This document shows, piece by piece, positions 1-7,027 of a stretch of DNA of 12,360 nucleotides (its first letter is position 1; each line of letters starts with the position of its first letter). The notes below the pieces were generated by a model. That model did no database searches, was not told where the DNA came from, and worked only from the letters and a program-made list of their open reading frames with translations. The stretch is from NCBI GenBank assembly GCA_003023535.1, contig PXSC01000015.1, forward strand, positions 1 through 12,360, read 5' to 3'. The stretch is from Halobacteriales archaeon QS_9_70_65. GTDB taxonomy: Archaea > Halobacteriota > Halobacteria > Halobacteriales > Haloarculaceae. Made by a program: the position numbers and the translations under genes.

Positions 1-243
1 GTGGACGGTGAGGCTCCGCTCCTCCTCGAACTCCTTGATGAAGTACTCCTCGGTGCGGGCGAACAGCTTCCAGTCGATGAGCCGGGTGTCGTCGCCGGGC
101 GCGTAGCGCCGATAGTCGCTGAACGTCAGCCCCTCGCCGACCCGTGGCGACTCCTGGTCGCCCTGCCGCAGCGCCGCCGCCTGGCGGTCCAGGGCCGCCC
201 CGACCCGGCCCAACTCGTCGAGGAAGTCGGGGTCGATGGTCAC
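1..243 (-). CDS. DUF58 domain protein, N-terminal part (runs off the left edge)
   Basis: The 81 visible codons match the start of the DUF58 proteins that accompany MoxR ATPases. The region around residues 36-59 reads GEGLTFSDYRRYAPGDD and then TRLIDWK, the family signature, followed by an acidic FEEER stretch leading into the vWA-like core, which lies outside the window. DUF58 proteins are usually encoded beside moxR and are thought to be its partner or substrate; their biochemical role is not established. I chose the GTG at 243 because it gives the compact N-terminus (TIDPDFLDEL) expected for the family. An in-frame GTG lies four codons upstream and an in-frame ATG at 363, but the latter would add about 40 mostly Arg/Ser/Pro residues that look unnatural. 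The gene lies 142 bases after moxR on the same strand and is probably the last visible gene of the operon. Confidence 0.88.
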   Translation of the reverse strand, partial: MTIDPDFLDELGRVGAALDRQAAALRQGDQESPRVGEGLTFSDYRRYAPGDDTRLIDWKLFARTEEYFIKEFEEERSLTVH

Positions 244-385
244 GGCCGCCACCCCGCCCGGCCGCCGCCGCCCGGACGTCGCGGCCGTCGGTGGGCTCCA
301 CCGTCGCCTCCGGCTCCGCCTCCGTCTTCGGCTTCGGCTTCGACTTCGCGTCCACGGTCGCATCCCGCCGGCGTCCCGTCCATCG
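244..385 (-). other. Low-complexity spacer between moxR and the DUF58 gene
   Basis: This 142-base stretch contains a degenerate 6-base periodicity (CGAAGC/CGGAGC-like units, about 305-350) and a G/C-only run around 255-290. Minus-strand frames stay open for long distances here. The frame that continues past the moxR stop gives a Lys/Pro/Glu/Ala-rich peptide with haloarchaeal-looking codon use. An ATG at 383, two bases after the moxR stop codon, opens a Glu/Gly-rich reading frame that ends at a TGA overlapping the DUF58 start region. None of these joins the DUF58 frame without a frameshift. It may be a plain spacer, or a disordered N-terminal extension broken by a real or sequencing frameshift. 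Confidence 0.4.
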
Positions 386-1360
386 TCACTCCAGCAGCGA
401 CGCGACGACGTCGTCGGCGGTGGTGCCTTCCCGCTCCGAGCGGAAGTCGAGGACGATGCGGTGCCGGAGGACGGGCGCGGCCAGCGCCTCGATGTCCTCC
501 GCGGCGACGTGCGAGCGGCCCTCGAGGAACGCCCGGGCCTTGGCGGTCGACACCAGCGCCATGCTCGCCCGCGGGCTGGCGCCGAACTCGATGGCGTCGG
601 CCTCGCGGGTCCGTCGGACGATGTCGACGGCCCGCTCGCGGACGTCCTCGGCGATGGGGACGTCCCGGACGAGCCGCTGGGCGGCGCGGATCTCCTCGCG
701 GGTGAGCACCCGCTCGACCGGTACCGTCTCGCTGCCCTCCGTGTAGAGGTCGACGATCTCCTCCTCCTGCTCGCGGCCGGGGTAGTCGACCAGCAGCTTC
801 ATGGTGAAGCGGTCGGTCTGCGCCTCCGGCAGCGCGTACGTCCCCGACTGGTCGATGGGGTTCTGCGTCGCCAGCACGAAGAACGGCTCCGGGAGGTCGT
901 AGGTGTCGCCGGAGGCCGTCACCTGCCGCTCCTGCATCGCCTCCAATAGCGCCGCCTGGGTCTTCGGCGTCGCGCGGTTGATCTCGTCGGCCAGCACCAC
1001 GTTCGCGAAGATCGGCCCTTCCTCGAAGACGAACTCCCGGCCGGCGTCCGTCTCGCGGATGATCTCCGTGCCGGTGATGTCGGACGGCATCAGGTCCGGG
1101 GTGTTCTGGACCCGCGAGAAGCCGAGGTCCGTTACCTCGGCGACGGTGCGCACCATCGTCGTCTTCCCGAGCCCGGGATTCGACTCCAGCAGCGCGTTGC
1201 CGTCCGCGAGAATGCAGACGAACAGCCCGTCGAGCACCGCCTCCTGGCCGACGATACGGCGGTCCAGCTCCTCGCGGGCGTCCCGTAGCTTCGATTGCAG
1301 CTCGTCGATATCGTACTCGTACTGTTCGTCGTCGGCCGTGAGGTCCGTGTCCTGTGTCAT
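386..1360 (-). CDS. moxR: MoxR-family AAA+ ATPase
   Basis: Cytoplasmic AAA+ ATPase of 324 residues, the usual MoxR length. The Walker A motif is SNPGLGKTT (about 60-68), Walker B is VVLADEINR (121-129, Asp125/Glu126), sensor 1 is ATQNP with Asn167, an arginine-finger-like DRF is at 183-185, and the sensor 2 region is GASPRAS with Arg264. All catalytic elements are intact, so it should be an active ATPase. MoxR proteins act as chaperone-like machines that activate or assemble complexes, working with vWA-domain proteins. I chose the ATG at 1360 because the protein then starts with a short acidic tail before the conserved helix; upstream codons in this frame overlap the previous gene and look non-coding. 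It lies 31 bases after the membrane-protein gene and before the DUF58 gene, a classic pairing. The exact client is unknown. Confidence 0.95.
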   Translation of the reverse strand: MTQDTDLTADDEQYEYDIDELQSKLRDAREELDRRIVGQEAVLDGLFVCILADGNALLESNPGLGKTTMVRTVAEVTDLGFSRVQNTPDLMPSDITGTEIIRETDAGREFVFEEGPIFANVVLADEINRATPKTQAALLEAMQERQVTASGDTYDLPEPFFVLATQNPIDQSGTYALPEAQTDRFTMKLLVDYPGREQEEEIVDLYTEGSETVPVERVLTREEIRAAQRLVRDVPIAEDVRERAVDIVRRTREADAIEFGASPRASMALVSTAKARAFLEGRSHVAAEDIEALAAPVLRHRIVLDFRSEREGTTADDVVASLLE

Positions 1361-1391
1361 GTGTTCGGTCGTGTCGATTGGACGGTCACGT

Positions 1392-2315
1392 TCACTCCTG
1401 TTCGCGGATCCGGAGGTTGTACTCCCTGACGAGTTCGGCGTTCTCCACGCGGTCGGGGCGGCTGAAGGCCGCCTGCCGGGTCTCGACGTCGGCGCCGCCG
1501 GCACCGCCCCCGTCGGACGGGAAGTTCCGGTCCTCTTCGATCGGCCCGTCGCCTTCGTTGGCCTCCACCTCGGCGGTGACGTCCTCGCTGCCGCGGTCGA
1601 CCGGGTCGGGGTCGCCCAGCACGGCGCCGCCGTCCCGGAGGCCGTCGGGCTCCGGCGTGACGGCCTCCGGTCGGTCGTCGACCGCCGTCGTCGTGTCGTC
1701 GCCGAGAAACGACAGCCCGACGACGCTCACCTGTAGCGAGGCGAGACACAGCACCACGACGACGATCCCCGTCGCGGCGACCCGCGCGTCGTCGACGAGG
1801 GCGACGCCGGAGGCGTCCCGCAGCCGCTCGAGGGTCTCTTCGTAGAGGCGGGCGGCCATCCGGTTGTCGGCACCCGACTCGACCGCGTCGCGGGCCGTCC
1901 GGAGCGGCCCCGCAACCGCCGGGTTCGCCGCCTCGAACCGCTCGACAAGCGACCGTCTGGTCCGGAGCCAGAACTCCCCGCCGCAAACTGCGACGCCGGC
2001 CAGCACCGCCAGTACCGTCGGGTACGGCACCGCCGACGCGACCGTCGCGAGCGCGACGTTGACGGCCAGCATCGCCGCCACCCCGTCGGCGACCGCGTAG
2101 ATCGCCGCCGCCTTCCGACCCTCGCGCCGGACCGCCGTCAGCGCCCGCTCCATCCGTCCCTGCGGGCTCTCCGGGTCGACGTCGGCCTCCGGGGCCGTCC
2201 CGTCGTCGGCGGTCGCGTCGTCGGCCTGCGTCTTCCCCTCTTCGGGTGCGTTCTCGTTTCCGCTCCCGAGGTCGGCCTCGACGGTGAGGTCCTCCTCGTC
2301 CGCGTCGTCGCTCAC
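1392..2315 (-). CDS. Acidic three-span membrane protein of unknown function
   Basis: I do not recognise a characterised family. The 307-residue protein has a disordered, Asp/Glu-rich N-terminus (1-55), a closely spaced pair of hydrophobic segments (about 68-92 and 96-117), a 60-residue charged stretch probably on the cytoplasmic side, a third membrane segment (about 178-202), and a 105-residue acidic tail probably facing outward. The first two helices with the following amphipathic stretch look like a membrane hairpin carrying a small cytoplasmic domain. The start is GTG at 2315; an in-frame stop at 2325-2327 leaves no upstream alternative. It begins 25 bases after the coiled-coil gene and ends 31 bases before moxR, so it is surely cotranscribed with them. 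A role as membrane partner or anchor for the MoxR/vWA system is inferred from context only. Confidence 0.85.
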   Translation of the reverse strand: MSDDADEEDLTVEADLGSGNENAPEEGKTQADDATADDGTAPEADVDPESPQGRMERALTAVRREGRKAAAIYAVADGVAAMLAVNVALATVASAVPYPTVLAVLAGVAVCGGEFWLRTRRSLVERFEAANPAVAGPLRTARDAVESGADNRMAARLYEETLERLRDASGVALVDDARVAATGIVVVVLCLASLQVSVVGLSFLGDDTTTAVDDRPEAVTPEPDGLRDGGAVLGDPDPVDRGSEDVTAEVEANEGDGPIEEDRNFPSDGGGAGGADVETRQAAFSRPDRVENAELVREYNLRIREQE

Positions 2316-2340
2316 GGCTCCGTCTCACCCGTGTCGGTCA

Positions 2341-2940
2341 TCAGTAGTCGTCGCACTCCGGCTCGTCGCCGTTGTCGTTTTTGTTACAGAGGCTCTCGAG
2401 GTCGCTTTCGAGCCGATTGTTCTCGTTTCGCAGGTTCTCGTTTTCGTTCTCGAGCACCCTGATCCTTTCTTCGAGGTTCTCGATTTCGCTTCTGAGGCCC
2501 TCGATCGTCTCGTTTTTGCCGTCCAGCCGCGATTTCAGCCGGTTCCGCTCGGCGGTGAGGTTGCCGACCCTGAGCGCGAGCTCGTCGACCCGGTTTTCGG
2601 CCTGCTGGAGTTCGCTCGTCGTCCGGTCGAGCTCCTCCTCGGTCGCGGACAGCTCGCTTTCGGTCCGCTCTAGCTCGCTCGTGACCTGGTCGACGTCCTG
2701 GGTCCGGGTTTCGAGGCGGCTCTCGAGGGTGTCGACCTGCTCTCTGGCGTCCTCGAGGTCGCCCCGCGTCGCGTTCAGCTGCGTCCGCAGCTCCTCGTTC
2801 TGCGACCGGAGTTCCTCGTTCTGCGACCGCAGGTCGTCGGCGGAGTCCTGGTACACCACGGTCGCGCCGGCGGTGCCGACCAGGGAGACGACGACGAGGG
2901 CGACCATCCCGACGTTGATGCTTGTACCGATTGCGCTCAC
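2341..2940 (-). CDS. Membrane-anchored coiled-coil protein
   Basis: A 199-residue protein with one N-terminal hydrophobic segment (about 9-30) followed by a nearly continuous coiled coil (about 33-185), rich in Leu, Glu, Asn and Arg with clear heptads. The first heptads are an exact seven-residue duplication (RSQNEEL twice) mirrored in the DNA. The acidic tail holds the only two cysteines, Cys185 and Cys196, which could form a disulfide if the coil lies outside the cell; several N-glycosylation sequons also fit an outside location. The start is GTG at 2940, inside the GTGA overlap with the vWA gene upstream, suggesting translational coupling. The 3' half is visibly less GC-rich than its neighbours, largely because of Asn, Lys and Glu codons. 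No enzymatic motif is present. It may act as a spacer or oligomerisation rod for the surface complex, which is inference. Confidence 0.87.
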   Translation of the reverse strand: MSAIGTSINVGMVALVVVSLVGTAGATVVYQDSADDLRSQNEELRSQNEELRTQLNATRGDLEDAREQVDTLESRLETRTQDVDQVTSELERTESELSATEEELDRTTSELQQAENRVDELALRVGNLTAERNRLKSRLDGKNETIEGLRSEIENLEERIRVLENENENLRNENNRLESDLESLCNKNDNGDEPECDDY

Positions 2941-5111
2941 TGGAGACCACTCTCCAGTAAGGTGCGCCCACGGTACACTTGAAGCCGTCGAGTGACGACG
3001 TACTCCGGGCGGTAGTTGGCGGCGTACTCGGCGCCGAAGGCCGTCCGGTAGCCGCGCTCCTCGGGCGTGACGGTCGCCCGGTAGAGCCCCTTCTCGACCT
3101 GGCTGAACGCCGCCTCGTCGGGCGGCGACTCCCCGCGATACCGGACCCGGGCCGGCTCCCCGAGGCGGGTGTCGGTCGCCGTGGTGACGTCGGTCAGCGT
3201 CCGGGTCGGGTCGCCGACGGCGTAGTTGACCGACCGCGTCGTCAGAATCGAGTCCGGCGCCTCCAGCAGTCCGTCGAGGGTGTTGGCGTCGTCGTAGGCG
3301 GTGATCGAGACCACGCGTCCGAGCCCGAACCGCCAGGAGGCGATCGCCGGCGCCCCGTCGGCCGTCGCGACCTGGAAGGCCGCGCCCTGCTTGACCCGCA
3401 CCTCGTTGGCCCGGCCGGGACTGGCGGTCGGCTCGACGCCGGAGGTGATGAACGTGTTCCGGGAGACGACGGTGAGGTTGTCGCCTTCGACCTGCGAGCC
3501 GCCGCCGCCGAACAGGAGCCGTAGCCGGGTCGTGTCGTCGGCCCGGAGGTACGGGCCGCCGCCGGCGTCGGCGATCTGCCGGAGGACGTCCTCGTCGACG
3601 TTTCCGCCGGCGCCGACCGTGATGACGCGCGTGCCCTGGCGGTCGAGCCGCCGGGCGACGACCGTCGCCGGGTCGGGGTCGTCCTGGCCGTCGGTCAGCA
3701 GGATGACCGTCCCCTGGCGGTCGCCGAGCAGCGTGTTCGCCCCCTGGAGGCCGCGGGCGGTGTCGGTCGCGCCGCCGCTTTCCAGCCGGCGGATCCGGTC
3801 GGTCAGCGTCCGGCGGTTGTTCTCCAGCGGCTGGAGGTCGGCGACCCGGTACGGCTCGATGGTGTAGGCGACGATGCCGACCCGCTGGCGGCCGTCGAGC
3901 TGCTGGACGACGTCGAGGGCGGTGGCCTTCTGTATCTCGAAGGTCCGTCGTGTGCTGCCGGAGACGTCGATCAGGAGCACGATGTTGGCGGCGCTGCCGG
4001 TCGCGTTGCCGACCCGAACCGGCAGCAGCGGCGCCAGCGACGACCGCTCGTAGCCGCCGTCGTCGTAGGCGTTCTCGCCGCCGACGACCACCAGCCCGCC
4101 GCCGCCGACGACGTGCTCCTGGAGCGCGCCGACGTCGCCGACCTCGCTCGCCGGCCGGTCCTGGACGACGACCGCCGCGTAGTCGTCGAGTTCCGACGGC
4201 ACGCTCGAGGCCGTCGTCACGTCGTACAGCTCCTCGAGGTAACTCCGCAGCGGGTAGTCGCCGTCGGCGACGTACAGCAGGTCCGGCTGTTCGACGACCC
4301 GGACGCTCCGGTAGAAGACGTCGTTGCGCTCGTAGACGTCGTCGCCCCGGACCGTCGCGGTCACCCGGTGGGTGCCGGTCTCCTCGAACGTCTCCGAGAC
4401 GGTGAACGCCTCGTTGTCGCCGAGACTCTCGTTGCGGACCGACTCGCCGTCGACGGTCACCTCGACCGGGACGCGCCCGTCGACGGCGGCCCCGCGAAGC
4501 CGGACCGTGAACTCCGTCTCGACGCCCGTGGTGACCGTCTCCGGCCCCTCGATCGCGACGGCCCGCTCGGTTTCGGTGGCGTTCAGCTCGACGGCGTGGA
4601 TCGTCGCGTTCAGCGACCGCGCCTCCTCGGCCGCGGCCGCGAGACTCCGGCCCTCGGTCACCCGTCCGTCGGAGACGACGACGACGGTCCCGTTCTCCCG
4701 GAGGTTCGCCGCCACCCCGTCGCCGACCGGCGAGCTCCCTCCGGCGCCGACGCTGGCCCGCGTCACCGGGACGCCCTCCGATTCGATGTCCGACGCGAGC
4801 CGGTCGGTGACGTTCCGCTGGACGGCCATGCTGGCGGAGTCGTCGGTCAGCAGCGTTACCTCCGGCTCGCCCGGCGTCTCCTGCGATTGGACGGTGAACG
4901 GCCCCATCGCCCCGGAGACGAGCAGACAGACGACGAGCACCCGGCTCGCCAGCAGTAGCCGCCGGCTCCGCTCGGAGGCCGACCGCGTTCCGTCGTCGCC
5001 CCCGAGGGTCAGATACGCCAGCGCCGCGACCGCGGCCGGCAGCAGCGCCAGCGGCCACAGCTGCTCGAGGCCGACCGTGAATCCGTCCGCCAGGGTGTAG
5101 GAGACCGACAT
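2937..5111 (-). CDS. vWA-domain membrane protein with Ig-like and glutamine-amidotransferase-like domains
   Basis: A 724-residue protein. Two N-terminal membrane helices (about 18-37 and 51-70) are joined by a short Arg-rich loop, which by the positive-inside rule puts the large remainder outside the cell; many N-glycosylation sequons agree. Next come a short vWA-like segment with a DxSxS motif (Asp90, Ser92, Ser94) and VSDG near 147, an Ig-like domain (about 185-272), a glutamine-amidotransferase-like fold without visible catalytic Cys (about 276-365), and a full vWA domain (about 376-540) whose metal site shows IDVSGS (Asp382, Ser384, Ser386), GGATD and LLTDG (Asp474). A beta-rich tail follows and no C-terminal helix is seen. 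The ATG at 5111 shares one base with the stop codon of the BatA-like gene. The product is probably a structural or adhesive partner in the MoxR-linked surface system. Confidence 0.9.
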   Translation of the reverse strand: MSVSYTLADGFTVGLEQLWPLALLPAAVAALAYLTLGGDDGTRSASERSRRLLLASRVLVVCLLVSGAMGPFTVQSQETPGEPEVTLLTDDSASMAVQRNVTDRLASDIESEGVPVTRASVGAGGSSPVGDGVAANLRENGTVVVVSDGRVTEGRSLAAAAEEARSLNATIHAVELNATETERAVAIEGPETVTTGVETEFTVRLRGAAVDGRVPVEVTVDGESVRNESLGDNEAFTVSETFEETGTHRVTATVRGDDVYERNDVFYRSVRVVEQPDLLYVADGDYPLRSYLEELYDVTTASSVPSELDDYAAVVVQDRPASEVGDVGALQEHVVGGGGLVVVGGENAYDDGGYERSSLAPLLPVRVGNATGSAANIVLLIDVSGSTRRTFEIQKATALDVVQQLDGRQRVGIVAYTIEPYRVADLQPLENNRRTLTDRIRRLESGGATDTARGLQGANTLLGDRQGTVILLTDGQDDPDPATVVARRLDRQGTRVITVGAGGNVDEDVLRQIADAGGGPYLRADDTTRLRLLFGGGGSQVEGDNLTVVSRNTFITSGVEPTASPGRANEVRVKQGAAFQVATADGAPAIASWRFGLGRVVSITAYDDANTLDGLLEAPDSILTTRSVNYAVGDPTRTLTDVTTATDTRLGEPARVRYRGESPPDEAAFSQVEKGLYRATVTPEERGYRTAFGAEYAANYRPEYVVTRRLQVYRGRTLLESGLQ

Positions 5112-6901
5112 CAGAGGTCACCCCGCCGGTAGAGGTAGCCGATCTCGGCGACGACCACCAGCAGCGCCCCGACGGCGAAGTACTCCGTCAGCGGCCGCGG
5201 CACCTGGCTCGGTGCCGTCCGCGCGATGTTGCCCGTTCGGTCCCGCTCGTCGATCGGCTCGACGGCGGTGTCGGACTCCCGCTCCGACAGCAGCGCCGCG
5301 CTCTCTTGCGCGTCGTCGGTCCCGTAGAAGCCGGGCTCCCGGAGGGTGACCGTCGGCCCCGACAGCGTCCCCTCGGGGCCCTCGACGGTCTCGGCGTCGA
5401 ACTCGACCGTCTCGCCGGTGGCGTGGTTGACCGACGACAGCGTCGGCCGGTCGGCGAGGTAGAACGTCGCCCGCTTCCAGAACACCGGATACCGGCTGTT
5501 GAACTTGAACGACGAGCCGTCCTCGATGTAGCCGTAGAAGAGCAGCCGACCGTCCGCCCGTTCGGCGGTCGCCAGAAGCGGCGTGCCGTCGTCCAACTCG
5601 ACCAGCGCCCGCCCCTCGCGGAGCGACCCGTTCAGGTACACCGACGGGGGCTGGAAGTCGATGTCCGCCGTCAGCGGGGTCCGGGTCGTCGACTCGATTC
5701 TCGGGGTCGACGCCGTGCCGGCCGGCTCCAATAGTAACAGGTCGCCGAGCCGCTCCGGCGGCTCGGGCCGAGCGACGACGCCGACGCCGCCGCCGTCGGC
5801 CAGCACCTGTCGGCCGGTCTCGACGTTGCCCGGCAGCAGCGACTCCGCCTCGACGTCGCCGTAGAGAACGACGTCGTACTCCCGGTCGACCGTCGTCGGC
5901 GGCTCCGCGACGGTGACGTTCACCTGGTCGATGACCTCCAGCGCCGCCGTCAGGTACCGGTTGCGGTCGTTCGTGAACAGCAGCACGTCGACCGTCCCGT
6001 CGGCGGGGGCGGCGACGGCGGCGGTGTCGTCGACCGCGAAGTCGTCGCCCGGCTCGAGGCGGGCCTCGCCGCCGCCGGCCGGCACCGACAGCGTCACCTC
6101 GCCGACGCCGCCCGGCGCCAGCCGGACCTCGCGGCGCTGGTCGCCGAGCGTCACCGTCCGGGTCGTCTCCTCGTCGCCGAAGTTCTTCGCCGTCAACGTC
6201 ACCTGCGAGCCGGCGAACTCCCGGTCGACGAAGCCGACGTTCGTCTCCCCGCCGCCGGCGAACTGCCGGAGGTCGACCGTGACGCCGCGGGCCCGGGCGG
6301 TCGTCACCGGGTCGGTCCAGCGGTCGCCGGCGAAGTCGCTGAACACCACGACGCGGGTGTTTTCGCCCGCCAGCGCCGTCGCCTGCGTCACCGCGCCGCG
6401 GAGGTCGCCGGGGACGCCGGTCGGCTCGACCCGCGAGAGGGCGTTGCGGGCCGTCGCCGGCGTCGCCCGCCTTGCGACCACCTCGCCGCTGCCGGCCGTC
6501 GTGACGACCGACGTCGTGGACGTCACCGCCCCCTCGGCGGCGTCAACGGCCGCCGCGAACCGGCTCTGACCGCCGTCGGTCGTCGCCATGCTGGCGCTCG
6601 AATCGACGACGATCACCGTCTCCTCGACGGTCGTCCGCTCGGCGACCAGCACGTACGGCGCCGCCAGCGACAGCGCCACCAGCACGACCGCCAGCAGCTG
6701 CAACAACAGCAGCAGGCTCCGGGAGAGCCGCTCGAGGTACGGGCTGGTCGCCCGCTGGCGCTTCTCGCTCGCCAGAAACCGGAACGTCGGCAGCTCGACG
6801 CGGTCGGGGTCCGGGCGGATGAGATAGAGAACGACGATGGGAACCGCGAACAACAGGGCGGCGAGCCCCAGCGGCGAGAGAAACGCGTCCTGAATGGCCA
6901 T
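5111..6901 (-). CDS. BatA-like vWA membrane protein
   Basis: A 596-residue protein with the BatA-type N-terminus: a first membrane helix (about 10-29), the conserved stretch VELPTFRFL followed by basic residues, and a second helix (about 62-84). A vWA domain follows with metal-site motif VVDSSAS (Asp100, Ser102, Ser104), then a TGVPGDL-type loop and VVFSDF. After it come an Ig-like region, a glutamine-amidotransferase-like domain, and a C-terminal membrane helix (about 571-591) ending in a basic YRRGDL tail. The main domain should face outward. I chose the ATG at 6901 because it starts the family N-terminus directly and lies about 36 bases from an A/T box; the ATG at 6928 would sit too close to that box. 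It is the first gene of the operon, and Bat proteins act together with MoxR. Confidence 0.92.
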   Translation of the reverse strand: MAIQDAFLSPLGLAALLFAVPIVVLYLIRPDPDRVELPTFRFLASEKRQRATSPYLERLSRSLLLLLQLLAVVLVALSLAAPYVLVAERTTVEETVIVVDSSASMATTDGGQSRFAAAVDAAEGAVTSTTSVVTTAGSGEVVARRATPATARNALSRVEPTGVPGDLRGAVTQATALAGENTRVVVFSDFAGDRWTDPVTTARARGVTVDLRQFAGGGETNVGFVDREFAGSQVTLTAKNFGDEETTRTVTLGDQRREVRLAPGGVGEVTLSVPAGGGEARLEPGDDFAVDDTAAVAAPADGTVDVLLFTNDRNRYLTAALEVIDQVNVTVAEPPTTVDREYDVVLYGDVEAESLLPGNVETGRQVLADGGGVGVVARPEPPERLGDLLLLEPAGTASTPRIESTTRTPLTADIDFQPPSVYLNGSLREGRALVELDDGTPLLATAERADGRLLFYGYIEDGSSFKFNSRYPVFWKRATFYLADRPTLSSVNHATGETVEFDAETVEGPEGTLSGPTVTLREPGFYGTDDAQESAALLSERESDTAVEPIDERDRTGNIARTAPSQVPRPLTEYFAVGALLVVVAEIGYLYRRGDL

Positions 6902-6928
6902 GCGTTGTGGCTGGCCATGGGGATACAT

Positions 6929-6945
6929 GTGCTTTTTTATTGCCG
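6929..6945 (-). promoter_or_regulatory. Putative archaeal promoter (TATA-like box) of the BatA/MoxR operon
   Basis: On the minus strand this reads GGCAATAAAAAAGCAC, the only A/T-rich island in the 126 bases between the protease and BatA genes. Its centre is about 36 bases from the ATG at 6901, so initiation about 25 bases downstream would give a leader of roughly 10 bases. This geometry is usual for haloarchaeal genes and supports the chosen start. Read on the plus strand it is a T-run, but no plus-strand gene ends here. Confidence 0.6.
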
Positions 6946-7027
6946 GACGGCGGCCGGGTGCGGCCGGCCGAGCGGACCGCCGGCGTCGTGCTCCTCGCGC
7001 GGCGACCCGACTCGTCGGCGACGGCCC

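Noticed and set aside
2312..2341. Nine-codon reading frame starting at the ATG that overlaps the coiled-coil stop
   Set aside because: It is too short, out of frame with the next gene, and ends over that gene's GTG start. It could matter for reinitiation but there is no evidence for a product.
2341..5121. A single 926-residue protein joining the vWA gene region and the coiled-coil gene
   Set aside because: Only its last part, from the GTG at 2940, makes sense. The upstream part is the wrong frame of the vWA gene, which has its own stop at 2937-2939.
6932..6940. T-run as a plus-strand transcription terminator
   Set aside because: There is no plus-strand gene upstream of it. It is better explained as the minus-strand TATA-like box of the BatA operon.
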